Assembly (NCBI RefSeq): GCF_000187465.1
Contig: NZ_GL732439.1
Location: 835,226 to 899,225, forward strand
Reading direction: 5' to 3'
Source of the DNA: Streptococcus infantis ATCC 700779
Lineage (GTDB): Bacteria > Bacillota > Bacilli > Lactobacillales > Streptococcaceae
Length of the DNA: 64,000 nt
Each line of letters opens with the position of its first letter. Within the stretch, counting starts at the first letter, position 1. The position numbers were made by a program, and so were the translations under genes. The notes beneath the pieces are model-generated. The model did not search any database. It was not told the DNA's origin and saw only the letters and a program-made list of their open reading frames with translations. Shown piece after piece: positions 1 to 9,532 of the stretch.

Positions 1-302
1 CAACAGAAGCTCCTACTACAACAGAAGCGCCTACAACAACAGAAGCTCCTACAACAACAGAAGCTCCTACTACAACAGAAGCGCCTACTACGACTTCTGT
101 AACTACTACTGAAGCGCCTACTACGACTTCTGTAACTACTACTGAAGCGCCTACTACGACTTCTGTAACTACTACTGAAGAAAAACCTGGACTGCCAAAA
201 ACTGGAGAAGGTAAAGGAACATTAGTCACTATCATTGGTTTTGTAACCTTAATTTCATCCATTATTTTGGTAGCATTTCTACATAAATCAAAAAAAGACT
301 AA
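1..302 (+). CDS. LPXTG cell-wall-anchored surface protein, C-terminal end only
   Basis: The reading frame is open from base 3 and ends at the TAA at 300-302; the start lies outside the window. The visible part is a Thr/Pro-rich stalk made of TEAPTTT units, then three TEAPTTTSVTT units, followed by EEKPGLPKTGEGKG, a hydrophobic stretch (TLVTIIGFVTLISSIILVAFL) and a short basic tail (HKSKKD). LPKTG plus membrane segment plus basic tail is the classical sortase A signal, so the protein should be covalently attached to peptidoglycan. The repeats would extend the ligand-binding part away from the wall. The functional domain is not visible, so neither the adhesin type nor the ligand can be named. 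An intrinsic terminator follows at 337-371. Confidence 0.93.
   Translation, partial: TEAPTTTEAPTTTEAPTTTEAPTTTEAPTTTSVTTTEAPTTTSVTTTEAPTTTSVTTTEEKPGLPKTGEGKGTLVTIIGFVTLISSIILVAFLHKSKKD
3..180 (+). repeat. Thr/Pro stalk repeat (21-bp and 36-bp units)
   Basis: The sequence begins with four copies of a 21-bp unit coding TEAPTTT. These pass into three 36-bp units coding TEAPTTTSVTTT that are identical or nearly so. Near-identical tandem repeats in a surface-protein stalk commonly vary in copy number between strains. The left end of the array is outside the window. Confidence 0.9.
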
Positions 303-336
303 TTCTAAATTAGAGATTAGGTTTGATTAGAAGTTC

Positions 337-371
337 AAAAAGGATTTACTTTTAAAAAGTAAATCCTTTTT
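337..371 (+). terminator. Intrinsic terminator of the LPXTG protein gene
   Basis: AAAAAGGATTTAC pairs perfectly with GTAAATCCTTTTT across a 9-nt loop, and the U-run forms the end of the stem. It sits 35 bp after the stop codon. Confidence 0.85.
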
Positions 372-386
372 GTATGATTAAAAATA

Positions 387-419
387 AAAATCGATAACCA
401 TTTTATGGTCATCGATTTT
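387..419 (-). terminator. Intrinsic terminator of lytB
   Basis: On the minus strand AAAATCGATGACCA pairs with TGGTTATCGATTTT (one G-U) and a U-rich tract follows. It lies just beyond the lytB stop and back to back with the terminator of the converging LPXTG gene. Confidence 0.8.
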
Positions 420-427
420 AAAATATT

Positions 428-2518
428 TTAGTCCTTTTCACCAAGTTTACTATTGATAGTCATCATGATACTTGCAATCTTTTCACCCCAATATGGATCA
501 GAAGCGTAAAGAGTGTTCATTCCAGATGATTTATTACCAAGATGAGTTCTACCTTCATCAATATAATTCTCTCGGATCCATTTAGCTGCCCCCAAGATTC
601 CTTTGTCGACATTGTCAAAACTCTTTGCTGAATCATATGGAGTTGTATCATAGGCAGCAATACCAAAGAAGTTATTCTTATCCTTAGCAATCTGACTACG
701 TCCCCATGCACTTTCTAGAGCACTGTGCGCCATTAGATAGAGTGCATTGACCTGATAACGTTTCTCTGCTTCTTTGAAGACCTCTCCTTTACCTGCGAGA
801 CGACTTCCGTTAATATTCATAAGAGAATAAACTTTATCTAGTTCAGCTGCTGTGTAATTGGTTGGCTTTCTTAAGTCTCGATAGAGGAATGGATTCTCGA
901 CTTTAAAGGTATCAAAGTTAACACCATCCGCTGAATAGTATTTTTTACCAATAGCCATAGATGAACTATGAGGTGCTACACGAACGCTTGTATATGGTGA
1001 TAATTCGTGGTAAACGTAACGACCGTCAGTCGTATAATGAGGGATAAACTCGTCACTTTCATTCACAGCTACAAGGTCACTCTTATTCATAAAGCCTGAA
1101 AGTCCAGAAATCTGAACTGGTAGTCTTTCTCCTTGAGCTCCTGAGGCAGAAACAGCCACGATAGAACCTTGCGAAATATAGCTAAGTCTACTACCAGAGG
1201 CACTATATACATAGGCTATAATTGGTTTTACCTTATAGTAAGTTGATGCAGACGGATTAGAAATCCATTTTCCATTATTCTCGAAACTATAATCTTTACC
1301 TTTGATTTTAAGAGTTCCAGTAGCATATAGTCCATCTTCTTTCAGATAATACCAAGCATTGTAACTCTTATCAAAGATCCACTCATTTTTGGCCATATAG
1401 CCACCTGATTTAAGATAGTAGGACCCTTGCCATTGATTTTCAGCATAAGTCCCATCTGGTTTTAAGTAGAACCAGCTATTGTACTGTTTGTCAAAAATCC
1501 ATTCACTTTGTGCCATAGCACCACTATCTTTTAGGTAGTATTTATCTTTCCATTGACTACTCAACATGACCCCGTCTTTGTCAAATAAGTACCAAGAGCT
1601 ATTAATCTTTTCCCATTTATTACGAACGACTTTACCTGAATCAGTAGCATAGTACCACTTTTCATCCATTTTTACCCAGTTCTTTTCAGCCATAGCACCG
1701 CTAGTCTGAAGAAGATAGTCATTATAAATGGTTTTACTTAACATGATACCAGCTTCATCAAAACGATACCATGAACCGTTAATTTTTTCCCATTTGTTGC
1801 GGATAATCTTTCCTGATTCTGTGGCATAGTACCACTTTTCATCCATTTTTACCCAGTTCTTTTCAGCCATAGCACCGCTAGTCTGAAGAAGATAGTCATT
1901 ATAAATGGTTTTGCTTAACATGATACCAGTTTCATCAAAACGATACCATGAATCGTTAATTTTTTCCCATTTGTTGCGGATAATCTTTCCTGATTCTGTG
2001 GCATAATACCACTTCTCATCTATTTTTACCCAAGAAGTTTCAACCATAGCACCGCTTTTATTAAAGAGATAGTCATCATAAACTGTATTGCTAAGCATGG
2101 TACCATCCTGGTTAAAATAATACCAAACTCCAGCAATCTTCTTCCAATTTTTGACAGCCTTTTTATTTTCATAATAACGCCATTGACCATTCTCTTTTTG
2201 CCAACCTTCTTTGTTGACCTCTTCAGTAATTTCTTCTGTTGAAGAGTTATCCTTGGTAAGGGCTGTTTCTTGTTTCTGTGTAGATTGAGAAGAATCTTTT
2301 TCTGGATTCTGTTGATTTGAGTTTTGATTCTGCTTATCGTTCTGCTCTTGACCTTGAGCTTGCTTTTTCTCTTTAGCTTCTTTACTCGTTCCATTTGCTA
2401 CAGTTTTTTCTGAACTTTGTACTTTGTTTGTAGCTTGGTTTTCCTCTGCTAATACAGTTGTTTTAGAAATCCCGGCTATGGAAAGAACAATTGTACTTGC
2501 TAGTAATATCTTTTTCAT
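428..2518 (-). CDS. lytB: Choline-binding endo-beta-N-acetylglucosaminidase (LytB type)
   Basis: This is a secreted peptidoglycan hydrolase of 696 residues that, by homology to pneumococcal LytB, cleaves GlcNAc-beta-1,4-MurNAc bonds at the poles to separate daughter cells. Residues 1-24 form a signal peptide (cleavage after VLA). Residues 25-100 are a charged, Gln/Asn/Lys-rich linker. Residues about 105-405 carry choline-binding repeats (GxWYY...G pattern). The rest matches the SH3-like, WW-like and GH73 modules of LytB, with the probable catalytic Glu602 in HSALES. The long linker before the repeats is not in the pneumococcal LytB I remember. Three consecutive repeat modules are almost identical in DNA. 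The gene is monocistronic, with terminators on both sides. Confidence 0.92.
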   Translation of the reverse strand: MKKILLASTIVLSIAGISKTTVLAEENQATNKVQSSEKTVANGTSKEAKEKKQAQGQEQNDKQNQNSNQQNPEKDSSQSTQKQETALTKDNSSTEEITEEVNKEGWQKENGQWRYYENKKAVKNWKKIAGVWYYFNQDGTMLSNTVYDDYLFNKSGAMVETSWVKIDEKWYYATESGKIIRNKWEKINDSWYRFDETGIMLSKTIYNDYLLQTSGAMAEKNWVKMDEKWYYATESGKIIRNKWEKINGSWYRFDEAGIMLSKTIYNDYLLQTSGAMAEKNWVKMDEKWYYATDSGKVVRNKWEKINSSWYLFDKDGVMLSSQWKDKYYLKDSGAMAQSEWIFDKQYNSWFYLKPDGTYAENQWQGSYYLKSGGYMAKNEWIFDKSYNAWYYLKEDGLYATGTLKIKGKDYSFENNGKWISNPSASTYYKVKPIIAYVYSASGSRLSYISQGSIVAVSASGAQGERLPVQISGLSGFMNKSDLVAVNESDEFIPHYTTDGRYVYHELSPYTSVRVAPHSSSMAIGKKYYSADGVNFDTFKVENPFLYRDLRKPTNYTAAELDKVYSLMNINGSRLAGKGEVFKEAEKRYQVNALYLMAHSALESAWGRSQIAKDKNNFFGIAAYDTTPYDSAKSFDNVDKGILGAAKWIRENYIDEGRTHLGNKSSGMNTLYASDPYWGEKIASIMMTINSKLGEKD
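1647..2177 (-). repeat. lytB: 177-bp tandem repeat in the lytB choline-binding region
   Basis: Copies begin at about 1647, 1824 and 2001, a period of 177 bp or 59 residues (three short choline-binding motifs). The first two copies are almost identical; the third is more diverged. Each encodes a block of the type W-K-WYYATESGKIIRNKWEKIN-SWYRFDE. Confidence 0.85.
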
Positions 2519-2687
2519 TTTTTACCTTTCAATTTTATATTCCCTATATTTTTTACTTCTTACTTATCGTTTTAAAGACAACGTTTATCCACTTTATTAT
2601 ACAATATAATTTCAATTATAAAAGTAACGTCTTAAAGAAGAAAGAAAGTTGTAATATTGTTAAAACAATTTAGAAATAAAAGTCAAC

Positions 2688-2724
2688 AAAAAGTAGTCGA
2701 ACAGGGTGTGAACGACTACTTTTT
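2688..2724 (-). terminator. Intrinsic terminator of the GT2-NAGPA-membrane protein operon
   Basis: A perfect 12-bp stem, AAAAAGTAGTCG with CGACTACTTTTT, has a 13-nt loop and starts about 10 bp past the stop of the 141-residue gene. The remaining 2519-2687 interval holds the AT-rich lytB upstream region, with a TATAAT-like box near 2600 but no clear -35. Confidence 0.85.
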
Positions 2725-2733
2725 ATCATTTAT

Positions 2734-3159
2734 CTAAACTTCTGCTGTTCTGACATTCTTCTTCAATCGAATAGGATTTATAAAAATTGATAAAAGAGCT
2801 AGTACTGCAAAAGCAATACCTACATACCAGTAAGGGGCATCAAGAGTAGTTGAACGACCAGATAGATTGACAATCCCACGGAATAGTGTTCCTGTTGTAG
2901 CAATTGCTACTGCCGAATTCCATAAATTAAGACTAATACGAGAAAATTGAGGAAGAACTTTGAGAAAGATTGCTAGTAGAATTCCTCCAATAAGAGGTAC
3001 CGCAAATAAATAGTGCATATGGACAGATGTCTCTCCAAAACTAAATGCTTCATAAATTCTAGAAAAAGCAAAGAAGAAAATCGTAATTAGTGTATAAGAG
3101 ATGGCAGCTTTTTTAAAACGTTTTTTGTTAGGATTAATAACCGATGTAGACAATATCAC
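2734..3159 (-). CDS. Small multi-pass membrane protein of unknown function
   Basis: 141 residues with four hydrophobic segments (about 18-36, 48-66, 82-100 and 110-128) and basic ends, so an integral membrane protein. I do not recognise a family. Its start overlaps the end of the NAGPA-like gene by 26 bp, so it is almost certainly co-translated with it and with the GtrA-type glycosyltransferase upstream. That context suggests a role in export or modification of a surface glycan, but this is inference only. A strong terminator follows. Confidence 0.75.
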   Translation of the reverse strand: MILSTSVINPNKKRFKKAAISYTLITIFFFAFSRIYEAFSFGETSVHMHYLFAVPLIGGILLAIFLKVLPQFSRISLNLWNSAVAIATTGTLFRGIVNLSGRSTTLDAPYWYVGIAFAVLALLSIFINPIRLKKNVRTAEV

Positions 3160-4045
3160 TCACCGCCCTTTCTGAAATTTTGTTTCCTCCAGTCGTTGGT
3201 TTGTTGATAATCTGACCGTTGAAGTAAAGTGTAGAGGATCCCCCACCATCAAGATTGTAGGCAGTTTTTGCACCATAGGATTTCATAACTTCAGCAAGCT
3301 GGTACAAAGAGAGACCTTCACTTTCAGAAGTACGTCCGTCAGAAACAACAATAATGTAGTGGTTTTCGTCGATAATACCAATAGCTGTACGTGGATTCGA
3401 AGCCATAGCTTGTCCAACTTCTTGGTTTTTTCCTACTGCTATTTCACCATTTTCGACCAAGGCAGGACCAAAAGCTAAGAGATTAACAACTCCGTCTTTG
3501 ACTAGTTGCTCAGCTGAAATCTGATCCTCGTAAATAATCTTGAAAGAACCATCTTTATAAATGGCTAAATCACCATTATTAGAATTTTCACGGACAGTAT
3601 CACGATAGACAACTCCATTACGGATAACATAACCCGAAGAGTTGGCACCGTAATAGTCGCCATTGACTGCTAAAATTGCATCATTATCTGCAGCAGTGAC
3701 AGATGTTTTAGCTGTTACGTTTGTTCCAAATGAGTTTTGAGCAAATGCTGTTTTTAGATATTCTGATGAATTTACTGTAACATCTGCAACATACACCTGG
3801 GTATGATTAACCGTCGTTTCAGTCAAATTGATAGAGATATTCTCGTCCTTATAACTTGAGTTAGTTACTGTTGCTGTTTTAGCAGCTTGACTAGCTTGAG
3901 CTGTATTGGAACTTGTATTAGTTGTTGCTACTGTCGAAATAGTCTCAGCAAGAACAAAAGTCTTTAACATGGAGTAACTAAAGGATCCTGTCAAGAGTAG
4001 GCCAAGAATCGAGGCATAAGCATATGGTTTCTTTAAAAATTTCAT
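3134..4045 (-). CDS. Phosphodiester glycosidase family protein (NAGPA / DUF2233), secreted
   Basis: 303 residues. Residues about 10-33 form an uncleaved anchor or signal peptide (cleavage possible after LAE). A Thr/Ser/Ala-rich spacer follows. From about residue 90 comes a domain with the hallmarks of the NAGPA family: NGDYYG near residue 128 and the Asp-Gly-Gly-Gly-Ser-Ser motif at 266-271. The family contains the enzyme that uncovers mannose-6-phosphate signals by cutting a sugar phosphodiester. Bacterial members are annotated in exopolysaccharide or teichoic-acid contexts. It overlaps the upstream glycosyltransferase by 4 bp and the downstream membrane gene by 26 bp. The natural substrate is unknown; a cell-surface sugar phosphodiester is the reasonable guess. 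Confidence 0.82.
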   Translation of the reverse strand: MKFLKKPYAYASILGLLLTGSFSYSMLKTFVLAETISTVATTNTSSNTAQASQAAKTATVTNSSYKDENISINLTETTVNHTQVYVADVTVNSSEYLKTAFAQNSFGTNVTAKTSVTAADNDAILAVNGDYYGANSSGYVIRNGVVYRDTVRENSNNGDLAIYKDGSFKIIYEDQISAEQLVKDGVVNLLAFGPALVENGEIAVGKNQEVGQAMASNPRTAIGIIDENHYIIVVSDGRTSESEGLSLYQLAEVMKSYGAKTAYNLDGGGSSTLYFNGQIINKPTTGGNKISERAVSDIVYIGY

Positions 4046-5085
4046 AGTACAGTTGATGTCCTTTCCTTAAAGATGAATTTCTTCTGCACTGTCCAAGAGA
4101 CAGCGAAGAGAAGGATGCCGACGATAACTTTAGCGATCAGAAGGTTGACACCAAAGACTGTAAAGAAGAGACGAATCAGTAGCGTGTCTAAGACAAAGAG
4201 TCCAACTGCTAGACCAAAGTATCCCATTCCTGTTTTCACAAGGCTATCGTCGTTTTTAAAGACTAGTTTTTTATTTGTAGAGTAGTTAAAAACGGAGCTT
4301 GTCACACGAGCTAGTCCGTTAGCTAGGAAAATTCGGAAACTTGTTGGCGCTGTTGGTAAAAACAAGATTGCAATAGCGTAAACGATATAGTCTACAACAA
4401 AACTACTGAGAGATGACAGGGCGAATTTAAAAATATTTTTATAAATCATGAGCCCATCTTTTATTGGTCGGAAGTGTGAATCCTCATTATCATTGATATA
4501 GACAGTTTCGATGGGAACTTCTAAAATTTGATATTCTTTAGTAGCTTCAAGTAGCATATTCATTTCATATTCATAACGTTGTCCTTCGATCTTTAGCATA
4601 AAAGGAATAAGATTTGTTGTAAAAGCTCGAAGTCCTGTCTGAGTATCTGCTACTTCTACCCCAGTTTGAATCTTAAAAAGTGCTTTTGTCAAGCTATTTC
4701 CGAAACGGCTACGAAGGGGTACTTTACCTGTGAAGGCCCGCACACCTAAGACTAGCTTATTAGGATTTTCAGAAGCTTTGTTAGCCGTACGGAAAATATC
4801 CCAAATCTTATGCTGACCATCTGCGTCTGCCGTTACAACCGTTCCATAGCTATTTTGTTGTTGGATATAAGCAAAGGCCGTTTTAAGCGCTTGGCCTTTA
4901 CCTTGATTCACTTGGTGACGGAGCACCGTAGCATATTGTTCTGCTTTATCAAAGATATTTTGACACTTTGATGAACTACCGTCGTCGATAATTAGAATAT
5001 GAAAATCACTCTTTTCGTGGATTTTTTCGATGAGTTTGATAAGTTTATTATCAGGTTGATAAGCTGGAATTACTATATAGTTCAT
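4042..5085 (-). CDS. GT2 glycosyltransferase fused to a GtrA-like membrane domain
   Basis: 347 residues. Residues 1-210 form a GT-A fold of the DPM1/DPG synthase type: an Asp-Asp pair at 34-35 in IDDGSS, then ADADGQH with Asp87/Asp89 as the nucleotide-sugar/metal site, and a QTGLRAF motif near 148. Residues about 215-340 are four membrane helices of the GtrA family (a conserved ...YxxNKKLVFK... stretch). Such fusions are thought to make a polyprenyl-phosphate-linked sugar and help move it across the membrane. It is the first gene of a three-gene operon with a secreted NAGPA-like protein. RBS AAGGAG precedes the ATG. The upstream region has three TTTAAG hexamers. Confidence 0.85.
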   Translation of the reverse strand: MNYIVIPAYQPDNKLIKLIEKIHEKSDFHILIIDDGSSSKCQNIFDKAEQYATVLRHQVNQGKGQALKTAFAYIQQQNSYGTVVTADADGQHKIWDIFRTANKASENPNKLVLGVRAFTGKVPLRSRFGNSLTKALFKIQTGVEVADTQTGLRAFTTNLIPFMLKIEGQRYEYEMNMLLEATKEYQILEVPIETVYINDNEDSHFRPIKDGLMIYKNIFKFALSSLSSFVVDYIVYAIAILFLPTAPTSFRIFLANGLARVTSSVFNYSTNKKLVFKNDDSLVKTGMGYFGLAVGLFVLDTLLIRLFFTVFGVNLLIAKVIVGILLFAVSWTVQKKFIFKERTSTVL

Positions 5086-5141
5086 ACCGGCACTCCTTTC
5101 TTAATGATGGTATAACTATACAGAACATCGCTTAAAGATAC

Positions 5142-5184
5142 CTTATATCAGTTTTCTTTAAGAAAAAGTTTAAGAAACTTTAAG
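5142..5184 (-). promoter_or_regulatory. Probable promoter of the GT2 operon with three TTTAAG hexamers
   Basis: An extended -10 TGATATAAG is read on the minus strand (5142-5150). In place of a clear -35 there are three TTTAAG hexamers on the plus strand at 5157-5162, 5169-5174 and 5179-5184, spaced 12 and 10 bp. Direct TTTAAG repeats near a -10 resemble CiaR-type response-regulator sites, although the strict CiaR spacing is 11 bp. Confidence 0.4.
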
Positions 5185-5237
5185 AATGGAACTCATTTCC
5201 TTTAGAAATCAAAAACAAACAATATTAATAAATATAC

Positions 5238-5270
5238 AAAAATCCTCAAATAGCAAATGAATTTGAGGAT
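5238..5270 (-). terminator. Intrinsic terminator of the YkgJ-family gene
   Basis: ATCCTCAAAT pairs with ATTTGAGGAT and, on the minus strand, is followed by a U-run (GGATTTTTGT). It lies 25 bp past the stop codon. Confidence 0.75.
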
Positions 5271-5294
5271 GGAATTTATTATAAAATAAACTAT

Positions 5295-5792
5295 TTACTC
5301 TATTTTATCTCTTAATTTCTCGACAAAGAGATAGGCTGCGGGACAAGTTAAAGTGTTTTTGATAGTCAGATTATTGATTTGATAAATCTTTTTACGGTCG
5401 GTATGTGGAAATTCTCTACAAGCCTTGGGACGGACATCATAGATGGAACAGAGATTGTCACCACCGAGAAACGGACAAGGCATTGACTTAAAGACCTTAT
5501 CACCGTCTTCATCAACTTGGAGAAACTCGGCTTCGAAGGCTGGTAATTTCATTTTAAAGTACTTGGCAATGCGTATAATATCTGCTTCCTTAAAGTCTGG
5601 TCCAAGGCTCTTGCAACAGTTAGCACAGGCTGTACAATCAATTTCTTCAAACACTTCTTGGTGAATCTCCAGCGCAATCTTATCTAGGTTTTTTGGTGCT
5701 TTCTTCTTCAAATTTCCAAGAAATTTACGATGTTCTTTTTGCTTTTGTAATGCTAATTGGTGATAGTATTCGATATCGATTTCTTTTGGCAT
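5295..5792 (-). CDS. YkgJ-family cysteine-cluster protein
   Basis: 165 residues. The conserved Cys pattern is C53-x2-C56-x2-C59-C60, followed by CPFL, NLCSIYDVRPKACREFP and LTCPAAY, which is the YkgJ/UPF0153 zinc- or iron-binding motif set. The biochemical role of the family is not established. The gene stands alone between the rexA terminator and its own terminator. The promoter is an extended -10, TGGTATACT, about 30 nt before the ATG, with AAAGGA as a distant RBS. Confidence 0.82.
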   Translation of the reverse strand: MPKEIDIEYYHQLALQKQKEHRKFLGNLKKKAPKNLDKIALEIHQEVFEEIDCTACANCCKSLGPDFKEADIIRIAKYFKMKLPAFEAEFLQVDEDGDKVFKSMPCPFLGGDNLCSIYDVRPKACREFPHTDRKKIYQINNLTIKNTLTCPAAYLFVEKLRDKIE

Positions 5793-5844
5793 AGATTCTT
5801 TTACATCCTTTTCTGAAACTAGTATACCATAACTGAAAATAAAT

Positions 5845-5875
5845 AAAAACTACTGCCATTAAGGCAATAGTTTTT
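5845..5875 (-). terminator. Intrinsic terminator of rexBA
   Basis: AAAAACTATTGCC pairs with GGCAGTAGTTTTT on the minus strand around a 5-nt loop, directly beyond the rexA stop, and ends in a U-tract. Confidence 0.85.
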
Positions 5876-5881
5876 ATAAGA

Positions 5882-8800
5882 TTAGTTGACTTCGACCACC
5901 TCAACCATTTCTTTACCAAGTAAAATCAAATATTTTTCAACTTGATCTATTTGGTAAGAACGAGACAAGGCTTCTGCATAAAGTTCCAGTTGACCACGAT
6001 AACGCTCAATCAATTGACTAGCATAATCGTATCGGTCTGTCTTGTAGTCAAATAGAATAATCTTGTCCTCATAGACTAGATAACCATCTAAGATTCCACG
6101 GACAACAAAATCTTCCTGACTTTTATCATCTCGTTTTAACATTGAGAACGGTTGTTCTCGATACAGTTTATCTTGGTTTGCAAGAATCTCTTGACCAAGA
6201 TCTGTATCAAAGAAAGACAAGATTTTTTCTAGATTAACTTTATCTTTAACAGCTGAACTCGCTTGCACTTGTTCCAATGCTTCTGTTAGAGTTTCGATAC
6301 TTGGTTTATGACAAAGGTTAATTCGCTGCATAAGTTCATGGGTAGCACTACCAATTTCAGCTCCAGTAACTTTTTCAGTCTTGGAAAAATCTGGCAGTTC
6401 AAATTGGAGAGTAGTTTCTTTTGGCCTACTTTGACCAGCTACCACTACACCTTCCATATCCATGACTGGTTCATAAAACTTTTTAATCTGACTTGGAGTT
6501 TGCACACTTGGAAGATTGATTGCTGCACGGTGGATTTCATTATACACTTCCACTTCTTTCAGCATTTGTAAAGCTTCCCTAATGGTATCAGACTGACGGT
6601 TGCTTGCCTGAGAAAGATCTTGGAGCTGGCTTTTATTTTCCAATTTACCGATAGCTTCTTCTGTCAGTTGTTCTTCACCCTCGAAACGAACACTAAAGTG
6701 TAAGTCCTCTTTAGAAAAAGCTTGATAGATGGCCCAAATCCAGTCCTGGAAATTTTGAGCATCTAACCTGGTTTGACGAGTTAGGAGACCTTGCCCATTT
6801 GTCGGGTATTCTTTAGACTCCAACTTTTCTCTCGATCCCTTTCCGACTAGATAAAGTTTTTTCTCAGCACGAGTCATAGCTACATACAGTAAACGCATTA
6901 ACTCAGAATAGCTTGCTAATTGGAGCTCCTCTTCATTTTGACTATAAGTCAAGCTTGGAATCGATAACTTAATTGTAGATGGAAGATATTCCTCTTTTGC
7001 ATTTGTAGCTACTCTAGCTACGTACTTAAGACCAAGGCCATTTTTACGACTTAGGATAACTTCAGACATGGAATCTTGCTTGTTAAATTGCTGATCAATA
7101 TTGAGAATAAAGACATAAGGGAACTCAAGCCCCTTACTCTTATGAATACTCATAAGCTCCACAGCATCCTTAGGTGGAGCTACAGTGACACTGGCAAGGT
7201 CGTGCTTGGCTTCCAAGACTTGATCAATCATAGTTATGAAACGTGATAAGCCTTTAAAATTACTCTTTTCAAACTGGTCAGCTCGTAGTGCTAGGGCATA
7301 GAGGTTGGCCTGTCTAGCTTGACCATTTGGTAAAGCACCAACATAATCATAGTAGAAACGTTCGCTATAGATTTTCCAAATAAGGTCATAAAGCGAATGC
7401 GTTTTTGAGAACAAACGCCAAGCATTAACAGTTTCCAAGAAAAGGTTAAGCTTTTTATGGAGTTCAGATTTTATTAAATCCTTTTGGATACTAGTTTTTG
7501 CTTGAGCATTGACTAGTTTTTCATAAAAGTTCTCTTGAACCTTATCCTCAGAATTTTGAAGAGATAGACGAGCTAATTCATCTTCATCAAAGCTAAACAT
7601 AGGAGACTTCATGAGAGCTACTAAAGCAAAGTCTTGGAGAGGATTATGGATAACACGAAGAGTATCCAACATAACCTGCACTTCTAAAGATTGCAAATAA
7701 TTGTTTAGAGCGCCATCAGTTTTAACTGGTATCCCATATTCCGACAAAGCAAGTAGAACATGGTCATTCCGACTTCTGCTGGCAGTTAAGAGAGCAATGT
7801 CATTAAAAGGAACCCCTTTATCATTATGAAGATGCAATATCTCCTTAATGACCATTCGCATTTCACCAGTCAGTTTGTTGGACGAAAACTCTTCCTCTTC
7901 CTTAGAATCACCATCAACATCCTTATCATACAAGAGGACTTCTGCCTTGTTTTCTGGATCTGGCTGTAAATCAGTATTTCCGAAAACAAGTTGATGCATG
8001 CCGTCATAAGAAATCTCTCCAACTTCCTCATCCATGAGATGCTTAAAGACGTCATTGGTAGCATTTAGTACTTCAGAACTACTACGGAAGTTTTCCTTGA
8101 GCAGTATTAACTGACCTTCTTTGCTATCCTGAGCAAAACTGTGGAATTTTTCATTGAAGATTTGGGGATCTGCCTGTCTAAAACGATAAATAGACTGCTT
8201 GATATCTCCCACCATAAAACGGTTATGCCCGTTAGAGAGAAGTTCTAACATTCTTTCCTGGATATGGTTGGTATCTTGGTACTCATCGACCATGACTTCG
8301 TGGAAGCGTTCCTGATACTCTTTTCGAACTTGAGGGAAGTTTTCCAGAATCTCAATAGTATAGTGACTAATATCCGCAAATTCGAAGGCATTTTCTTCAC
8401 GCTTACGCTTTCGATAGGCATCAACAAAATCACTCATGAAAACTTGAAAAGTCATTGCCAAGTCCCAAGACTCTTGATGATAATCTTCTTGGAATTTCAA
8501 TAAAGTAATTTGGTCATTTAGTGCAATTAGCTTTTCAAACTTGTCTTTTCTCTTTTGGTTGTATGCTTCTTTCAGTTCTAGGAGTTCAGCCTTGCGACTA
8601 GCATTTGTGAGAGCACGGCCACCCTTATCCTTAGAAATACACACAACTCGCTCTAGAACTTCTTGATATTGATTAAAAGTTGATTCGTTGGTTAAAGCTC
8701 CGATTTCATCAAGAACTTGTTGGACAGCTTCTAAGTAGGCAGCTTTCCCAAATTCCTTGGCATCATTCTCTAGATGGTAACGGAAGAAACTTTCCAATTC

Positions 8801-9532
8801 CCAGAGTATTTGCTGAATATCTTGAGCCAGCTTTTCTTTAGAACTTGTAAAATCGGCCTTTTTGAATCCTTTTAAGAAAGATTCCTGTAGCCAGGCCTGA
8901 GGATTACTTGTAGATTGCAAAAAGTCATAAATCATATAGACCTGTTTACGCAATCCACGTGCATCCTTACTTTTACCCGCAAAGTTCTTGACCAGCTGAC
9001 TAAACTGTTCTTGTTCCTTACTTTGGTAGTGACTTTCGAAAACTTGTCGAAAAACATCATTCTTTAAGAGGAGTTGCTCACTTTCATTCTCAAGAATGCG
9101 GAAGTTTGGAGCGAGGTCAATCAGATAACCATGTTTAGCCAGGAACTTCTGAGTAAAAGAGTCCATAGTTCCGATAGCAGCGTTTGGTAAATCAGCTAAT
9201 TGTCTTCCAAGATGCTTTTTTAGCTCCATATCTTGAGTTTCTTGGATTTGTTGGCTGATTTTCTTTTCCAAGCGTTCTTTTAACTCGGTTGCTGCCTTTA
9301 CCGTAAAGGTTGAGATAAAGAGTTGGCGAATTTCTACACCACGCGCTAGTTGATCAAGAATTCGTTCAGCCATGACAAAGGTTTTTCCTGAGCCAGCTGA
9401 TGCTGAGACCAGAATATTTTGACCAGAACTGTATATAGCTTGAATTTGCTCAGCAGTTTTCTTGGGTTTCTTGTCAGAATGAGCTTCTTCTATTTGCAAC
9501 TTTTCAATCTCTTCTTGGGATAAAAATTTCAT
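5882..9532 (-). CDS. rexA: ATP-dependent helicase/nuclease subunit A (RexA/AddA)
   Basis: 1216 residues, the normal AddA/RexA length. With RexB it resects double-strand breaks to Chi and prepares ends for RecA. N-terminal UvrD-like helicase: Walker [11 protein letters not shown] with Lys50, Walker B/motif [10 protein letters not shown], and motif VI-like [14 protein letters not shown]-terminal RecB-family nuclease: Asp1149 in GILDGYL, then Asp1162 and Lys1164 in DYKTD. All catalytic residues are present. The ATG overlaps the rexB stop by 4 bp, so the two subunits are translationally coupled. Confidence 0.96.
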   Translation of the reverse strand: MKFLSQEEIEKLQIEEAHSDKKPKKTAEQIQAIYSSGQNILVSASAGSGKTFVMAERILDQLARGVEIRQLFISTFTVKAATELKERLEKKISQQIQETQDMELKKHLGRQLADLPNAAIGTMDSFTQKFLAKHGYLIDLAPNFRILENESEQLLLKNDVFRQVFESHYQSKEQEQFSQLVKNFAGKSKDARGLRKQVYMIYDFLQSTSNPQAWLQESFLKGFKKADFTSSKEKLAQDIQQILWELESFFRYHLENDAKEFGKAAYLEAVQQVLDEIGALTNESTFNQYQEVLERVVCISKDKGGRALTNASRKAELLELKEAYNQKRKDKFEKLIALNDQITLLKFQEDYHQESWDLAMTFQVFMSDFVDAYRKRKREENAFEFADISHYTIEILENFPQVRKEYQERFHEVMVDEYQDTNHIQERMLELLSNGHNRFMVGDIKQSIYRFRQADPQIFNEKFHSFAQDSKEGQLILLKENFRSSSEVLNATNDVFKHLMDEEVGEISYDGMHQLVFGNTDLQPDPENKAEVLLYDKDVDGDSKEEEEFSSNKLTGEMRMVIKEILHLHNDKGVPFNDIALLTASRSRNDHVLLALSEYGIPVKTDGALNNYLQSLEVQVMLDTLRVIHNPLQDFALVALMKSPMFSFDEDELARLSLQNSEDKVQENFYEKLVNAQAKTSIQKDLIKSELHKKLNLFLETVNAWRLFSKTHSLYDLIWKIYSERFYYDYVGALPNGQARQANLYALALRADQFEKSNFKGLSRFITMIDQVLEAKHDLASVTVAPPKDAVELMSIHKSKGLEFPYVFILNIDQQFNKQDSMSEVILSRKNGLGLKYVARVATNAKEEYLPSTIKLSIPSLTYSQNEEELQLASYSELMRLLYVAMTRAEKKLYLVGKGSREKLESKEYPTNGQGLLTRQTRLDAQNFQDWIWAIYQAFSKEDLHFSVRFEGEEQLTEEAIGKLENKSQLQDLSQASNRQSDTIREALQMLKEVEVYNEIHRAAINLPSVQTPSQIKKFYEPVMDMEGVVVAGQSRPKETTLQFELPDFSKTEKVTGAEIGSATHELMQRINLCHKPSIETLTEALEQVQASSAVKDKVNLEKILSFFDTDLGQEILANQDKLYREQPFSMLKRDDKSQEDFVVRGILDGYLVYEDKIILFDYKTDRYDYASQLIERYRGQLELYAEALSRSYQIDQVEKYLILLGKEMVEVVEVN

